A stretch of DNA of 13,467 bases. It comes from an uncultured Lachnospiraceae bacterium (GTDB lineage Bacteria; Bacillota; Clostridia; Lachnospirales; Lachnospiraceae). The position numbers and the translations under genes are program-made. The stretch lies in the NCBI GenBank assembly GCA_902772565.1, contig CACYBJ010000052.1, positions 1 to 13,467 on the forward strand, read 5' to 3'. Shown one piece after another: positions 13,317 through 13,467 of this stretch; positions within the stretch are counted from its first letter, which is position 1, and each line of letters starts with the position of its first letter. The notes beneath the pieces are model-generated. The model was not told the DNA's origin and made no database searches. It saw nothing but the letters and a program-made list of their open reading frames with translations.

Positions 13317-13467
13317 CGCCTGTTGCCGCCTTTTCATGCTCATACAGATGCCCGCGGTCTTTGATTACCGCCGTTCCTATTCCCTTGGTGGAGAAGAACT
13401 CCAGAAGCATACTGTGATGTATCTGCCCATCGATTATGTGGGCTCTCGAAACCTTGTTGTCTACTGC
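13306..13467 (-). CDS. argB: Acetylglutamate kinase, C-terminal fragment
   Basis: The last 53 residues of a gene that begins beyond the window edge. The stretch RAHIIDGQIHHSMLLEFFST followed by KGIGTAVIKD matches the C-terminal end of acetylglutamate kinase, which phosphorylates N-acetylglutamate in the second step of arginine synthesis in the cytoplasm. The tail RGHLYEHEKAATGDDI continues past the conserved part. The stop TGA is at 13306-13308, inside the start of tatD, so the two are translationally coupled and the minus-strand run continues upstream from an arginine gene. The frame is open to the window end. An unrelated kinase of the same superfamily is possible but the HIIDG...LLE..F...GIGT pattern is specific. 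Confidence 0.85.
   Translation of the reverse strand, partial: AVDNKVSRAHIIDGQIHHSMLLEFFSTKGIGTAVIKDRGHLYEHEKAATGDDI

Noticed and set aside
13317..13343. Upstream in-frame ATG codons that would lengthen TatD by up to nine residues
   Set aside because: The added MSMKRRQQA lies before the typical MIFETHAHY start, is fully inside the argB end and has no better ribosome binding site.
1..13467. CRISPR arrays, tRNA or rRNA genes, insertion sequences, phage genes
   Set aside because: No spaced direct repeats, no cloverleaf-like segments and no transposase, integrase or phage proteins were seen on either strand; the window is densely filled by chromosomal-type genes.

Overview
The window looks like a chromosomal piece of a Firmicutes genome, most likely Lachnospiraceae (Clostridia). 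The clues are strong AGGAGG-type ribosome binding sites, moderate GC, two lipoproteins with classic lipoboxes, an MBOAT/SGNH envelope module of the type seen in gut and rumen Lachnospiraceae, and the tatD-rsmA pairing. The family assignment is an inference from protein style; no rRNA or tRNA is present to confirm it.

Layout. Bases 1-372 hold the 3' end of a plus-strand gene of unknown function whose product looks like a repeat solenoid. It converges on a hairpin terminator at 438-469. Everything else, 522 to 13467, is one uninterrupted minus-strand run of thirteen genes with no gap over about 50 bases. In transcription order these are: end of argB (acetylglutamate kinase), tatD (metal-dependent DNase family), rsmA (16S rRNA dimethyltransferase), a GNAT acetyltransferase, a 411-residue lipoprotein, an AI-2E-family membrane protein, a membrane-anchored transglutaminase-like protein with Ig-like domains, an Asp/Glu-racemase-superfamily enzyme starting at TTG, an amino-acid adenylating enzyme (DltA-like), a carrier protein (DltC-like), an MBOAT acyltransferase (DltB-like), an SGNH-type transferase (DltD-like), and a 190-residue lipoprotein. 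Several junctions overlap or abut, so translational coupling is likely. I see no convincing internal promoter.

The most interesting part is 522-6346, a variant Dlt-type envelope aminoacylation system. In ordinary Dlt pathways DltA loads D-alanine on DltC, DltB passes it across the membrane to the C-terminal tyrosine motif of the microprotein DltX, and the serine of DltD delivers it to teichoic acid. Here (i) the order is A-C-B-D and there is no dltX; (ii) the MBOAT itself ends in FIYNQF, a DltX-like acyl-shuttle hexapeptide; (iii) the DltD-like protein has Cys in place of the nucleophilic Ser (GDC, not GDS); (iv) the adenylation pocket differs from D-Ala-specific DltA and carries a Lys; and (v) an Asp/Glu-type racemase gene lies directly upstream. 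My working hypothesis is that this cluster racemises, activates and exports an amino acid other than D-alanine, possibly an acidic one, and esterifies it to a cell-surface polymer through a Tyr-to-Cys relay. The substrate and the polymer are not visible from sequence.
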